A DNA stretch of 64,000 bases, taken from Micropterus salmoides (lineage: Eukaryota > Chordata > Actinopteri > Centrarchiformes > Centrarchidae). Location of the stretch: positions 8,929,728 through 8,993,727 of the forward strand of contig NW_024040928.1 of NCBI RefSeq assembly GCF_014851395.1. The letters run 5' to 3'. Of this stretch, positions 23,401-55,800 are shown one piece after another. The notes beneath the pieces were generated by a model. It searched no databases. It was not told the origin of the DNA and saw nothing but the letters and a program-made list of their open reading frames with translations. Position numbers and translations under genes: made by a program. How positions within the stretch are numbered: position 1 is the stretch's first letter; every line of letters starts with the position of its first letter.

Positions 23401-23887
23401 CCCCCCCAAATCATCTGACTCTTGTCAATGTGCTGGAAAATGGATTTGTGTGATATGCAAATGAATGCATATTTAATAAGAAAATACCTAATTTGCATAT
23501 TGAAAGGTTAAATACACAAAAAAGGCCTATTTTGACTGTGGTATCTTCTCTTAATTGAAAAAGCAACAAGTCATCTCAAAATTCAAACTGATGGTAAAGT
23601 CTGACAATAAAAAACTGGTGGTACAGTTATAACTGCCCAAGGGTGGACTTTCAATGTCTGACAAGATAAATCAAGTTTGCCATCAGTTCACGTTAAAGTT
23701 ACAGCTTTGCCTTCCCTCCTAGGTTGTTGCTAAGAAGTACCGCAACTACGACATCCCCTCAGACATGACAGGCGTGTGGCGGTATCTGAAGAATGCCTAC
23801 ACACGTGATGAATTCACCAACACCTGTGCTGCTGACTCTGAAATTGAGATCGCCTACAAAGACGTGGCGAGGAGACTGGCCAAGTAA
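10885..23887 (+). CDS. clic5: clic5, chloride intracellular channel protein 5 (whole gene, two first exons)
   Basis: Long isoform: 10885-11457, 20960-21069, 21168-21293, 21942-22048, 22301-22482, 23723-23887 (1263 bp, 420 aa). Short isoform: 17561-17611 plus the same five exons (741 bp, 246 aa). Common-exon lengths of 110, 126, 107 and 182 bp equal the vertebrate CLIC pattern and every junction is GT-AG and in frame. The protein has an omega-GST fold: a thioredoxin-like domain with the redox/membrane segment CPFSQRLFMILWLKGVVF (Cys28 short, Cys202 long), then a helical domain with [20 protein letters not shown]. CLIC5 associates with ezrin/radixin and cortical actin in microvilli, podocytes and hair-cell stereocilia; ion-channel activity is debated. 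TCAADSEIE near the C-terminus separates it from CLIC4. Convergence with runx2 matches the mammalian order. The a/b paralogue is undetermined. Confidence 0.95.
11458..13405. other. clic5 intron 1, proximal part
   Basis: This part contains a short retroposon tail (11667-11797, listed separately). The rest is AT-rich DNA in which I find no gene, further repeat ends or clear regulatory signature. Confidence 0.4.
11667..11797 (+). repeat. Retroposon 3' end (RTE/Rex3-like or SINE), copy 1
   Basis: The block beginning CTGCGATGGACTGACGACCC, through GGCTCCAGCCCCCCGTGACC, and ending GTGGTTGACGATTGATTGATGGATGG is a common teleost repeat with a GATG-type simple tail. A shorter copy lies at 37671-37773. 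The family assignment is from memory and not secure. Confidence 0.6.
13607..14673 (+). mobile_element. Tc1/mariner transposon, 29-bp perfect terminal repeats
   Basis: The element is 1067 bp and flanked by TA at 13605-13606 and 14674-14675. The terminal 29 bases at the two ends are exact reverse complements (they start CACTCACCTAAAGGATTATT). It carries one transposase pseudogene and lies inside the family B MITE. Identical inverted ends and a single in-frame stop indicate a rather recent insertion. Confidence 0.95.
13755..14612 (+). pseudogene. Tc1-like transposase, one in-frame stop and an internal deletion
   Basis: The frame opens at ATG 13755 (MGKKGDLSNFERGMVVGARR) with the first helix-turn-helix (LSISQSAQLLGFSRTTISRVYKEW). 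It then jumps from KGKKSIM straight to RRLRRMGYNSRRP, so roughly 55 residues of the usual ~340-residue Tc1 transposase (the second DNA-binding subdomain and linker) are missing in frame. The DDE catalytic triad is visible: WSDESRF, FQQDNAPCH and SPDLNPIEHLWD (DD34E type). TAA at 14082-14084, between SRFL and RHRDGRVRIW, is the only stop and looks like a C-to-T change. The frame continues to TGA 14610-14612. The protein would be inactive. Confidence 0.93.
15273..15294 (+). repeat. Homopolymer run of 22 G
   Basis: Twenty-two consecutive G in the given sequence. It could form a G-quadruplex, and exact length is prone to sequencing error. Confidence 0.9.
15960..16085 (+). mobile_element. Right-half fragment of palindromic MITE (family B), copy 2
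   Basis: CAGTTTTTATGCTAAGCTAA followed by CCGGCGGCTGGCTGTAGCAG and ACTGGTATCAATCTCGTTG matches the right arm of family B. A possible central piece (GGGGGCTATGTGCCAGTG) lies at 15107-15126, so unrelated DNA may be inserted between them. Confidence 0.55.
17561..17611 (+). CDS. clic5: clic5 first exon of the short isoform
   Basis: ATG 17561 begins MSTNGQDRDPDIELFVK (17 codons) and ends at AAG then GTAAGA. The sequence parallels the NGDDRDPEIELFVK start of mammalian CLIC5A and leaves phase 0, matching the shared second exon. It sits 6.1 kb downstream of the long first exon, so an independent promoter is expected. Confidence 0.93.
17612..20959. other. clic5 intron before the common exons
   Basis: 3.3 kb without a recognisable gene or full repeat. 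A pyrimidine tract and TGTATGCAG acceptor close it at 20959. Confidence 0.4.
20960..21069 (+). CDS. clic5: clic5 common exon 2 (redox/transmembrane segment)
   Basis: 110 bp, acceptor GCAG, donor AAAAG then GTTGGG. Encodes AGNDGESIGNCPFSQRLF through VTTVDLK plus two bases of R. It contains the conserved N-terminal cysteine of the glutaredoxin-like motif. Confidence 0.97.
21168..21293 (+). CDS. clic5: clic5 common exon 3
   Basis: 126 bp between TATAG and a GTAATT donor. Encodes (R)KPADLHNLAPGTHPPFLTF through NKIEEFLEETLCPPK, ending after the second base of the Lys codon. The cis-proline loop THPPF of the thioredoxin-like domain is present. The preceding intron is only 98 bp. Confidence 0.97.
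21942..22048 (+). CDS. clic5: clic5 common exon 4
   Basis: 107 bp between CTCAG and GTGGGC. Encodes (K)YPKLGAKQRESNTAGNDIF through KFSAYIKNTKLEANA plus the first base of G. This is the interdomain linker and start of the helical domain. Confidence 0.96.
22301..22482 (+). CDS. clic5: clic5 common exon 5
   Basis: 182 bp between TGTAG and GTAAAG. Encodes (G)LEKGLTKALKKLDDYLNSP, the acidic loop DEIDADSMEEEKGSNRC and [21 protein letters not shown]. This is the core of the helical GST-like domain and the most conserved CLIC signature. Confidence 0.97.
22483..23722. other. clic5 last intron
   Basis: 1.24 kb of AT-rich DNA with an 11-C run at 23397-23407. No gene or recognised repeat is seen. Confidence 0.5.
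23723..23887 (+). CDS. clic5: clic5 terminal coding exon
   Basis: Acceptor TCCTAG; 54 codons (VVAKKYRNYDIPSDMTGVWR ... TCAADSEIEIAYKDVARRLAK) and TAA at 23885-23887. The C-terminus is CLIC5-like rather than CLIC4-like. The 3' UTR follows; AATAAA-type motifs begin just past the stop (from about 23904), but the true polyadenylation site is unknown. Confidence 0.97.
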   Translation, partial: VVAKKYRNYDIPSDMTGVWRYLKNAYTRDEFTNTCAADSEIEIAYKDVARRLAK

Positions 23888-26800
23888 CTCACCAACCAGA
23901 TCAAATAAAATAAAATAGCAACACAACACAACTCCCTCCCACCACCACCACCAATTTTAAACATAAAAGTGACTCCTCACTGTGTCATTTCGAGTCTTCT
24001 TTGTGACATTTTCAGAAACCTGAAATTCATAGTAAACAGGTCAGGGTGGCTTCATTCTACTGCTTTACAGCTCCAGATGTGATGGATGAGATTCAGCACA
24101 ACGCCTAGGCTATATGGTTTTGCAATTACACAGACAGACACAGCAACAGAGAAGTGGAGCAGAACATAAATTAAGCACATTTAACGTAATTCACAGGTTT
24201 CAAACCAGATTCAAATTTTGCTGCTGTGAAGTTTCTGACATAACACTTTCACTCAAACACGATTGTGTCTGTCTGTATTTATTTCTCATAACACAAAGCT
24301 CTCTTTCATACATACTCCACCGGTCCATACGGCCAAACATTTTAGTAGCTGCTGATGTCAGGGCCGTCCGCTTTATTTATTCCTAAACCCACAGAAGTCT
24401 AGACTGGCTCCAGTGTTTATTATCAAGCTTTGGCTCCTGGGGAGACACCTTGATTCATCTGTGATTGACAATTGATGCTAATTGTGCTGAATATGACTGT
24501 TGCGATCTGCGGATTCATTTTGATTTGTCATTCATTACTGTATGCGTTGCTGTAGTTTCTTGAGCTTTTGCCTATCTTCTGAAAGATTGATTTTAAGAAA
24601 GACTGATTTTAATAATAATGCTTGATGGTGTTGGTTTGACAGAACAAAATATTATCTGCAGAGGGCATTGAACAGTGCTTGTTTCTGAACTGGTTGCATG
24701 CATGAATCTGTTTTTAATTGTGATATTTAAAACGTCATACAGAGCCGCTTTTTTAGAAATGAAAGATTGTCAACTATGTGCCTTTATTTGGAAGTAAAAA
24801 AATCCATGCCAATGTCACTGATGGACTCCTTCTGAAAAATGTATTGCAGCCAGCACCGAGACATTTGTTCTCCCTGTAGCTGTTAGTGTTCAGTCAAGGT
24901 ATTGATTTTATCTTAGGTTACACATGATATTATGAATGGAGAGAGTATTTATTTAGCAGCCCCAATCAGGCCTGATTAGGTTGAGCCATTAGTGCCGCGA
25001 TGAAAAGCGTCTTCCAGGCCAGGTCCACAATGGTCAAGAGGCCCTGCCCTCCAGCCCTTCGTCAAAGGGACATTTCCTCCACTCTGAGGAGTCTATCAAC
25101 ATCCGCAGCCTAAAGTTCAAGTCCAAAAGTTTCAGTGTCCACGCAGAGGAGGATGGAAATTTATCTTGGGGCTTATCGTCTTTGGCTTGGTGTCAGGCTG
25201 CAACTATAGCGAGACTTCCTTGAAGAACCATAAGGCTCTTGTGTGGTTTGGACAAACATATGATATGAAATTGGAGCATGATGACTGAGAGCCTTGCTCA
25301 TTGCGAAGCTCTACAAATAAAATAATATTTTCACAGATCTGCTTCTGCCTTTTCTTTTCCTTTCCAGCTAGGTGATCAATCAGCAATGATACTTTAGTGG
25401 TTGTCATGAAAGGAGGGGTGAGCGGTCTGTCTCTGTGATAGCAAAGGTGCCATTGGAGCCTGGCTCTTGGATGCTGGATCCTGGTCATGAAAAGGGTTAA
25501 GTGTGCCTGACTGAGTTGATCAAATCCAGTGGTGCAGGTCTGTTTCTCCATCCATAACAGAGAGAGAGAGAGCGAGAGAGAGAGTGATGACCGTTGACAG
25601 GCTTAAATAGAGGCTTCCATGCCAGGGATCAAACGCCATCCCTCTTCTCCACTCTCTCATTAAGACGGAAAACCCGAGCGCCGCCATCCGATCTGTCTCC
25701 ATTTTTCCTCAAAGGAGTCTAACTTGAAAGATCTGCGCCTGTCGGATTTACAATGGTGGGCGAGTGGTGTTTACTGAGACATGGCCTTGCCAGAAACAAC
25801 AGTCAAAGAAAATAAATGGAGCCTGCCTAGTGTTTCCACAGGAGTAAGGAAATATGGAGCGAGACTTGTGCCTTGCTGTTTGGTAATTAGTACCTAAACA
25901 TCCCTGTCCTTGGATCCCATCGCTCACATCCAACGTTTCTGCAAGCTGGATAATATACAGTGGAGCATTAACGTCAAACACGTCTGGTCATGGGGCCTGG
26001 CACGCCACATTAATCTGTTATAACACTCCCAGTGGATCTACCAGTCACTGGCCTTGGCTTGGCCACCATAGCATAGGGAGTACATATAGGCTGACAGGGA
26101 CTCACACATAGTGCACTTTTATAGCCAGGTTTAGTAAACCTTTTCAGCTCAGGCATAAATTGTCTAAATTGAGTCTTGCTTTGAGACCTGAGCTGATTAA
26201 AACAAACTGGTGTGTTTGACGTTTGAGGACCTACCAGAAACAGACCTGTGATCCAATTAAGGGCCAGACCTGTAGTTTAAGAAATACTGCCTTATAGACT
26301 TCTGTGCTCCTTGCAAGTACACGTCATATTTAGCAGCTGCTTACCATAGATATTGTACCCACGAGATACACACATATGTTTCAGCCTGAGGTGAAGTTTG
26401 GTTTCACCTCATACTGCTCTGCTATTTTAGTAGTAGGAGCCCTGTAGTATCCATGTCCTTTATCTGCAATAGCAGCAGAAAGGGCTTCATTTGTTGGGTA
26501 ATATCCTGTTCCGCACTTTTTTCAATTTGATCATACATAGGCCAGACATAACTCCAGTTTGTGCCTCTCATGTACCGTAAAGACATCTAATCATCTGAAT
26601 GAAAAAAATATTGTTGCACAAAAAAAGAAAAGAAAGGATTTTTAACATGCTGCTGAGGATCCAGACGTGGATGTGAGTGTGGTCACATCTCGCCTCGTTT
26701 CGTAATCCAGACAAAGAGGGTATTTCGGAAATGATAAACGTCCTTGCTCAATTTGAACTTTCCCATCATTTATAATGATCTATATTGTTGTTACTTTCTA

Positions 26801-29800
26801 TAACTTTATATTTTCATATGAAAATAACACTTTTATATTTTTCTTTTGTGGTGGCCTACAAAATGAGCAAGTCCATATGTCAATTCCAGCTACCTGTTGG
26901 AAACAAGTTTTGGTACTTCGAAAACAGGTTTTTCACGCAGTGGACCGAATATTTCTTCATCCAGATGGTAAGTAGAGTCTTTGAGGATAGTTAAAGAACT
27001 TTCAGAGGTAAAGATCGCAGAGTATTTGGTTCTCAGGAAAACAGATGCTTAGCTTTGTGACTTACAGACTCAGCTCTCTCTTGCCACTGACATACTCCTT
27101 CTTTCAGGAATGACTAATTGCTGTCATTCCTGATGATGGGTAATGACTTACACGTGACATCAACATAGACCTATGGAGAAGGTGAAAGCTGAGGTCCTAC
27201 AGGCCAGAGAAGGAAGTGTCTAATCAGAGCATGGCTGACAGGAACCATGTCATAACAGGAGATCATGTTTAAAAGAGAGACAGAGCTCTGGAAGACAAGT
27301 CCTCATCTCTTCCACTCTGAGACAGAGCATCTTAGAGAGTATCAAATTCTCAGCAGGTCCCCCAACCCTCCTCCGCTCGCCTGCCCTTGGAGGTTTGAGT
27401 GACTTGTGGTGAAGCTTGATGGGGATTATTGATCTGCCTGGCGCGCGCCTGCGGTTTCGGCGTAAGACTGACGACCTCACCAGAAAGAGTTCTTGGCACA
27501 CACTGGGCCCTGTCTTAGATCAGTGGTAGGGCCGTGTGGAGGCTGGGACAAGCCTGTCGTGGCCTGAAGTGTGGACTGTTTAAGCTTGGAGCCAGGTGAT
27601 CAAGACATTTTTCTCTGTATTTAAATAATCAGGCCCAAATGTAGGCAGAAGATAACAATAAACATATCTGATTGGCTTTTTGGAGAGGAGTAGTTAAAAT
27701 GAGTAACCATGTCTGCAGACAGCAGAGCCCAGGGGTATTTATGCTCTTGGTTAGATTTACTGGTTAAGGTTTCAGTTCCAGTTGCGGACCACATGAAATA
27801 ATCCATGGTCACTGGAGAAGGATGTGGACACTGTGCTAATTATGTGAGATGATGATGTCAGGTATTGATACCTACTAGTGAGCCAGAACTTTCCCCTCTA
27901 TTCTGTGTTCCAATGTATATAACCGCACAGTGGTGACCACACTCCCTATACGACCACACTCACATCCACATGTCGGACATGTCTGGATCCTCAGCAGCCC
28001 TCACACATCCGCACTGTCAGGCGGGCGCTCACTTTATCATTCAAAGCTGTAAATCATTGCTTCGCCTGCAGGAAACACGCAGCATTTTATTTTCCAGTCA
28101 TAAACCATAAAACCTGCCTCTAACACGAGTTATGATCCTTGGAGACTGAGAGGATGAATGTCTAAAGCAGAACCAGACACGGTGGCGGGCATCCCTCATC
28201 CCCCTTTTCGCCTGGCATCCCCAGATGGCTATGGTCGTGTGGTGGATTTTCCAAAAAGCCCCAACATGATCCAAACGTCACCAGGATTGTATGTCATTTA
28301 GCGGTGAGCTGGATCTCTGTGACTGCTCTGAATTACCAGTCCATTAGTTCTCAATTAACACTCGCCTGATAAAGTTTTAACAGCCCTTCATCTGACAGGA
28401 AGAACACATAGAGCTCCTTCATGCTTGGTTTCAGGCAAAGATGGGGCCCCTGCCCAAATTTTTGAAATTTTATTGCCTGGCTGAAACCTATGGAAAAGGC
28501 CTGTTTTGTATGAATATTTGGCACCAGGCGGAGGTTTATTCTGTCTTATGTTCTGTACACTCTGTCGTGCTGCAACAGTTTGCCATTTTTTGACAGTTGA
28601 GATGGTGTATAATTTGAAACACTGACATGAAGCGAAGGCCTTGGACAAAGAGACCTTTTGTTTGTGTGTTTGGTCGCTGTCCATGGTCCTGACACTCACA
28701 TTTTCACAGTAATTTCTTTTTTTTTAAAGGTAGTGTGGCCGGTATCAGATTGCATAATCTGAACTGGCAGAACTCATTAAATGTAGGTATTTTATATTTC
28801 ATAAGTGCACTTTTCTCTGAGTTGCATTTCACTTAGCTGCAAATGGTTTCATGGAATCAAATGTTTCCAAAGCAGGCTAAAGACACAGGCATGCTTTAAT
28901 CTAGTGATGAATGGAATCTGGTGCAGGATGTCAGACCGCTTACAACCTACCATGTCTGTGACGTTCTGGGCTGCAGCCTGTATGCAGCTTGCCTGCCAAT
29001 TGATCATTTCTTTTATTACAGGTCAAAAGACAAGTCGTCGTTTACAAACCGCTCTCTGGGATGGTGAAGAACTTTTCATATCTGACATTCATTTACGGTG
29101 CAAAAGTTCTTGTGTCCACAGAGACAAAATGTGGGGTGTTGGAACTGTAGCAGGAGTACTACTAATATAATAAGAGCTAGTTTGGCCACATCCAGCCTGC
29201 CTTTGGCTGTATGGCGCAGCATATGGGTGGGCCCCTCACCCCAGTCCCTATGGTTAAATAAAAAAGCCACTAGAGTGCGCCAAAGTACACAGTTATTGTT
29301 GACTCAGTTTGAATATTCTCCTGGCCCAGGAGGGGTGTTGCTCAATTACAATCAGATCAAATTAAGATCAATCTTGTGTGATTTATGGTGGGCATGGGCT
29401 GAGCTCAAAGATGGTCTTCCTCTGAGACTTTTAGGCAGCCCATCGTTAAACTCAGATGACATCAGATTAGAAAGGTTCAGGGAGGTCAGCGCTTGACGCT
29501 GATTCGACGGTTCAGGCCCACACTGGAGAGTCCCCTGCCCTGAGTTTATCTCGGGACTAAATGAGAAATCAAGATGCGTGGATTCCTGTTTGAGGGCAAA
29601 AAAAGTTACGCACACCCACACACTTACACACTTACACACACAAACATACACATACACATACACACACACACCCACACACACACACAACCCTGTTAGTGGA
29701 GACGGAAACATAGGCAGAGATATACAGCTCTGTGAGTGGTATGGGACCCTTGAGGATCACTTCCCGCCTGAGCTGCTCCTCTGAAACATTTGTAGAGGTC

Positions 29801-29828
29801 AAGTAAACAATTTGTATTGGGCTGTCAG

Positions 29829-29874
<46 letters not shown>

Positions 29875-30960
29875 TCAAGTTATCTGAATGGAGTGGTTTT
29901 GTCTCCTCATAAATTCCTGTATGTATTCCTCTCTGTTGATTGCATAACACAAGGAAGAGAGTGCAGTCTTCTTCTATGTGCTGAAGCTGCAAGACTACTT
30001 ACAACCTGGTATAAAAATCAAGCGTACATCATCGCTGGCATCATGTTCAACCACCAAATTTAACAGGGACCAAAACTCTATACCAAGCCCTCTTAAATGA
30101 GTCTGCCTCTGCGCTGCTGTCTCTGCCGTGCATGCAGGACATTATGCTAATTTCTCTGGGTGTCTGGGTCCCGTTGCTCCTCCAGAGTTCATTATTATAA
30201 TTGCTAGACATGGCTGAGAATGCTGCGAATGTGAACCTGAAACCAGTGGGAGCTTTTTTCCATGCAATCTATATTCAGGGAAATCCCGAGAATGTTCCCA
30301 ATCTGAACCTTAAAAAAACACATCTACGTGCACGTGTTCGTGTGTGCGTGCACACTTAGATTGGCTCTATTATGTCTTGGAATAATGTAAAACAGCTTCC
30401 CTGGTTCTCCCTGTCTCTGTTCCTGTCTTCATCTCTCTGGTTTCCCAGTGTACCTTTGAAATGAAGCCATGGCAGTGGTGGTGGCACTAGTAGTCTGGCT
30501 GAGTGTGCCGGGACCCCAGCCTGCTTTAGTTCCCGTCCAAAGACAATGTTGGTGCAGACGGAGCGGCAGACCAGAGATGACACCGCTAAATGTGCTTCCT
30601 ATGCACAACATGCTCTGAGATCTTTGTTAACTGTTTCAGAAAAGATTAAACAAGTGATGATACTTCTAAATGTTCTTGGAGAGTTAAAAGTATACTCAGT
30701 GGTGGTCCTTTATATTTAAATGGAAATTCAGCACACAGGGAAATCTAATCCAAATTTCCCGGAAAATATGATGGATGAAACAAAGAAACATTCCCCGTCA
30801 AGTAGATGGATGTGAAAAAAGCCTTCTATTGTCAATCTCTGCATCTACAACATTCATTATGTTAAAAAATAGCATAACAGATTGTTGAATTTTTAAATGA
30901 AATGAAATCTGTTATTTCAGAGGAAAGAGAAGATTAAGAGGGAAAATTAAGTTACAAAAT
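23888..30960. other. clic5-runx2 intergenic region
   Basis: No gene is seen. Stretches with mixed composition and no repeat signature (about 24940-25200, 25540-25760, 27340-27560, 29170-29560) could be conserved regulatory DNA of the runx2 domain, but this cannot be judged from one sequence. Microsatellites lie at 29612-29690 and 29831-29869. Confidence 0.35.
29831..29869. repeat. (GT)n microsatellite
   Basis: About 19 uninterrupted GT units. A CA-rich imperfect tract lies 140-220 bp to its left. Confidence 0.95.
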
Positions 30961-30966
30961 TCCTAT

Positions 30967-33747
30967 TTTATTCTTAAAATAAACAAAATGTACAATCACA
31001 ATGCCAATTTCACTCACTGTTGTCAGGTCTGTTTGTCCCTTTAAAACTTGATCTTTATGAAACGTACCAGCAAAATCTAATGGAGACTCCGTTAGTTTAA
31101 AATTCCTGACAAGCGTTCATGAGAAAAAAAGCACAATAGACATAAGAAGTACACTTTACATAAGAGCAGGGATAAGCTACAGTTCCTGGATATCATACAT
31201 GTTGATCATTAAATAATACAAAGTTTTCGATGACAGTTTGTGTAAACCAAAGCAAAGAAAAAGTATGAACTTTTTGTTTTTTGAAAAGAAAAAAAAACAC
31301 AACACAAACAAAAGCAGATGAGGACAAAATGGGATGTCAGTGCTGCATTGATGTGTAAACAGTTTTTAAAAGACCATTTCCTGTTCAAAGTTTGGAAAGA
31401 AAGAAGCAGATTAAATAAATTCCAACACATGTGCATAGTTACTATGGAGACACTGAATAAATCTGTAATTGGAAAAAAGCTGTAAAGTCACAACTATCTA
31501 AAAGGTTTTTATTTGCTTTCTTATGTTACACTGTAACAGCAAAAAAAAAACAACAAAAAAAAACGTTTTCGTTTGGGCTGAAGCATTTGGGGAAATGTAG
31601 TGTGACATGTTCAATTCCATTAACTGAGTTCAGACCATCCTCTGCAGAGACTGGAAAAGAGGCACTGCGTGCAAACCTTCAATGAAAAGCTTGAAGTCTG
31701 ATCCTTGGACAGGGCCGTGTTTTTCTCAGCTTTTTCAAATTGGGTTATTATATTACCTACATGCACTGAATATCATATTGTATGAAAGCAAGAAAACTGC
31801 TTTTTTTTTTTTTTTAAAACAAATACCAACTGCCCTGTGAGATCAGATTCAACTCCAATGTAAATGGCTTGTTTGGCCAAGTGTTATCCATTCTGTGTGT
31901 GTATTTGTGTGTGTGTGACTCCAGTGGCGTTATATCTACACTGAGGACCAAAACCACGAGCCCTGCTGGCAGCCAGCCGCAAGTGCTGCTAGAAATAAAA
32001 CAAGAAATAAGTGCTTTATGAAACAAACATACACAAGTCTCCCATATTTTTCGGTTACCAGTTTGCTGCCAGCAGCTGCATCCAATCACCTCGGTTTTTG
32101 CACTTTTTCCTTTAACTCCAACAACTTTTTCAGAAAAGTCACATAGTAATTTGAAATTGGAAAATATCAGACCTCCCCTGACCCTGGTGCCACAGAATGA
32201 TTTTAGATCATGACACTGGTTTGGTGAGGACAGAATAAATCTATTTGGAAAACGATGTCAACAAAAGCAAAAAATGGCAAATAAATAGATATCTGAAGGA
32301 ATGTCACAGTCTCTTTTGTCTTTAACTGCGATATATTTCCTTTTCAATCACAGAGACTGAAAGAGAAATATGCAAAGAATCAAAAAAAAAGTACCCGTGT
32401 GTGTCGCACACTAAGACACACCTTTTCAAAGCTATCTTTTGCACATGATATGAAAGCTATAATAGACTTGGCATGTTTTCCCTATAATCTTGACAGAGTA
32501 TTTAGCCGGACTGGATCTGAAAAAAAAAAAAACCTTGCAGATTTAGCAAATCTGTGGGACATGAGATCATCCAGGATTATTCCAGTCCTGAGGAGTTCAC
32601 GTATCATAAAATAACTGAAACTAACTGAAAAATCTGACCTGCTGCTTTGGAGTGCACTCAGAGCACCACAAGGCGGGGCACCGCCATAATCATCTTTGGG
32701 CTAAATGTCAGTTTGTGTGTAAGTGTACAATTTCTTATTTGGACAAGAAAATACATATGTATCTGTGTGCATGTCATCTAGACTAACTAAAGAAATCAAG
32801 CAGAATTTTCCCATCGGATAATTATTTTCCCCATTAAAGCTCTCTTTCATGGTAGAGGCACAATACGAGTTATTGCTCAATAAATACCAAAGATTTAATT
32901 CCAAGCCAAATGTGTGTCAACGCCTTGCGAGGATGTTGGGCTCTTAACGTGTAGAGCAGTTAAACTGAAAGTTATACCAGAAGAAACATGTTGCAATACT
33001 CTTTGGAAATTACATTTCATATTCGAAACGTTTTAAATCTTTGGGTACTACAAAAAAAAATTAAACCTCTCACTCTCTTAAATTACCTATCAAAAAAAAA
33101 TAATTTTAACTTAGTCATATAGATGCATCAAAAATATTCAGATTACATTTCTTTGACTCAAGTTTCAAATACAATACATAATTTATGGCTTTATAAGTTA
33201 AAACTAAGAAAACGCCTCAATCTACATCAACGTTTCACCCACAATATACAAGTTAAATTAATTGGTTTAAAGCAAATTTACTGTCCATACCACTTAAGGT
33301 AACATATGTGTTACTTTCATCACTTGCTACTCAGTGCCTAACTTGCATCTTGATATTGTCATAGTACAAAAACATGCTCTGCAAAAAGCCTTATTGAAAT
33401 ACAAACACTATACAAAAGAGGCAGTCTTTTACAAATATTTTTGAAGCATCCCTTAGCTTGTGGACTATAATAAGACTGGAATAATGTCTCATCCACTTGG
33501 GCCTAGTAAAACGAATTTGCCTTTTTCATTATTGCTGCGAGAAGGACTCCCTTTGTAGTGCCTTGGTCAAAACACATTCCAGGAAGACAAGTCCGTACAA
33601 GTCTGGTCTTTTTTTTTATATCTCAACCTTAATTTCCAAGCAGAAGGTAGAGATAGCTGATGAGAGCTCAAAAATCCCCTTTTCAGGTTTTGTGCTTTCA
33701 AACCATGACATCAGGTGTCTTCCGATCTCCGCCCCCCGGGGTTTTCT
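30967..33747 (-). other. Probable runx2 3' UTR
   Basis: AT-rich, non-repetitive DNA directly downstream of the runx2 stop on the minus strand. Minus-strand AATAAA signals occur at 31508-31513 and 30967-30972, giving a UTR of about 2.2 or 2.8 kb, in line with the long 3' UTR known for RUNX2. The end point is inferred. Confidence 0.35.
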
Positions 33748-54414
<20,667 letters not shown>

Positions 54415-55800
54415 CACAACAGCGTGGATTATCAAAAAAGTCACCAAAGGCTCTCCAACTGCTCTCTTTCTTTCTCTCTCTCACACAGTCAGGGAGAAAC
54501 TGTGAGCGCCGCAGCTCGCTGAGCCTCAGCGCGTCTGCCAATGGAAAATGGGACTTCGTGAGCGCACACCGTGTTTCAAAACCCTCTCCACTACAAACTT
54601 TAGTGGGCGCCTTCAAACGACATCAAATATACTTCCCCGACAAGAAAAAACAACTCTTTAAAACTTGATGATGTTTTAAATGACAAGCCCCTTTTTTCAA
54701 ACTTCTCGGGGGAAGCGTCCGTGCGTTGTAATGCAGGCGTAGTTGCTCGTGTGTGGATATAAATAACATCAAATAAATGTCCGAGCGCGTAATAGACTTT
54801 ACAGTTGCAAAAACAATCAGGTCTAAAATGGAACAGTGGACCCAGATGCTCGAAAAAGTTTTTGTCTGTCTTCCTTTCGTGAGCGCTGATCCAGGTGCGT
54901 CATTGAAGTCTTTGTGGCAAACTGAAAGGCTCTCTGAAAGCCCGCAGGCTATGTACACACACACAAAACGTTTTCAAAATCAAAGGAATACGCTTTAACA
55001 ATACTTAACAGAGATATTTATAACCCCGCGACGCCTGTAAATTGTACATAGGCCTATTTTTTCCCGTGAAGTCTCTCGACCGTGCCGCAGGTTTTGTACA
55101 GGGTTAAAAAGGTTGATGAAGTCGGAAAAAAATCATCGCCGGTGAGATGAAGGAGGCGGAAAATAGAATCCCGTTTTTGTAGCCGTAAATGTGGTTAGTG
55201 TTTGGAGGCCGGGGTTTCCCGTGCTCAGGCTTTTTGTGGTTTATATAGCTCAAGCGCCCAGCAATTACTGCGCTGATGCGACTCCAACACGTGGTGTCTG
55301 GAGTCAGATCCATTCCCTCTGCCATAATCTATCACGCCTATATAGACGACCGGACAGGTCTCCGTGTAATGTCTATACCTCCACGAAACACACACGGGGC
55401 TACGTTTCACGCCTTTCCCCCTATCGTTGTTCACAGTTCCACACAGCCTGCTGTACATACCGACATGTTACCGCTTCCCTGGACCGTCCGCGAGCCCCTA
55501 ACTCTGGGGACGGTCATTTCCAGTCAGTAACACGCACCAGTCCGTCAGTCCGTGTTGTGTTACCACTATGTCCTGAAAATGTGCGGCTCGGAAGAGCGTT
55601 CAGAGAGCCGAGCCACGGTGAGAAGTGAGTTACACTCCATAAGGTAGGAGTGACTGAGTCACCGGAGAGCGGTGAGTCAGGTAGAGGAGCAGGAGTAGAG
55701 TTTCACTCGGTCGCAGGGGAGAGCTGTTGTGCAGGTGTACAGGTATTGTGCTTTACACGGGCTTTAATTTATGTTCATCCACCCACGTGGCCGTTTCTTG
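54415..55800 (-). promoter_or_regulatory. runx2: runx2 P2 5' UTR and promoter region
   Basis: This region is richer in GC and CpG than its surroundings. Just upstream of the start codon lies GTGACTTTTTTGATAATCCA and a purine-rich GAGAGAGAAAGAAAGAGAG tract resembling the mammalian P2 leader. A TATA-like TATATAA abutting a RUNX-type ACCACA (minus strand, 55235-55247) is about 0.8 kb upstream of the start codon. The transcription start cannot be placed from sequence. Confidence 0.5.

Noticed and set aside
10885..23887. CLIC4 or CLIC6 identity for the CLIC gene
   Set aside because: The C-terminal TCAADSEIE and the short-exon NGQDRDPDIELFVK fit CLIC5, and the neighbour is RUNX2-like.
26775..26994. 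Small plus-strand frames with FWYFENRFF-like peptide
   Set aside because: AT-rich low-complexity translation, no splice context and no homologue recognised.
29578..29784. Thr/His-rich frames over CA repeats
   Set aside because: Translation of a microsatellite.
54415..54447. In-frame upstream ATG giving a longer runx2 start
   Set aside because: MRIPV at 54414 is the conserved P2 start; the upstream residues (MVTFLIIHAVV) are translated 5' UTR.
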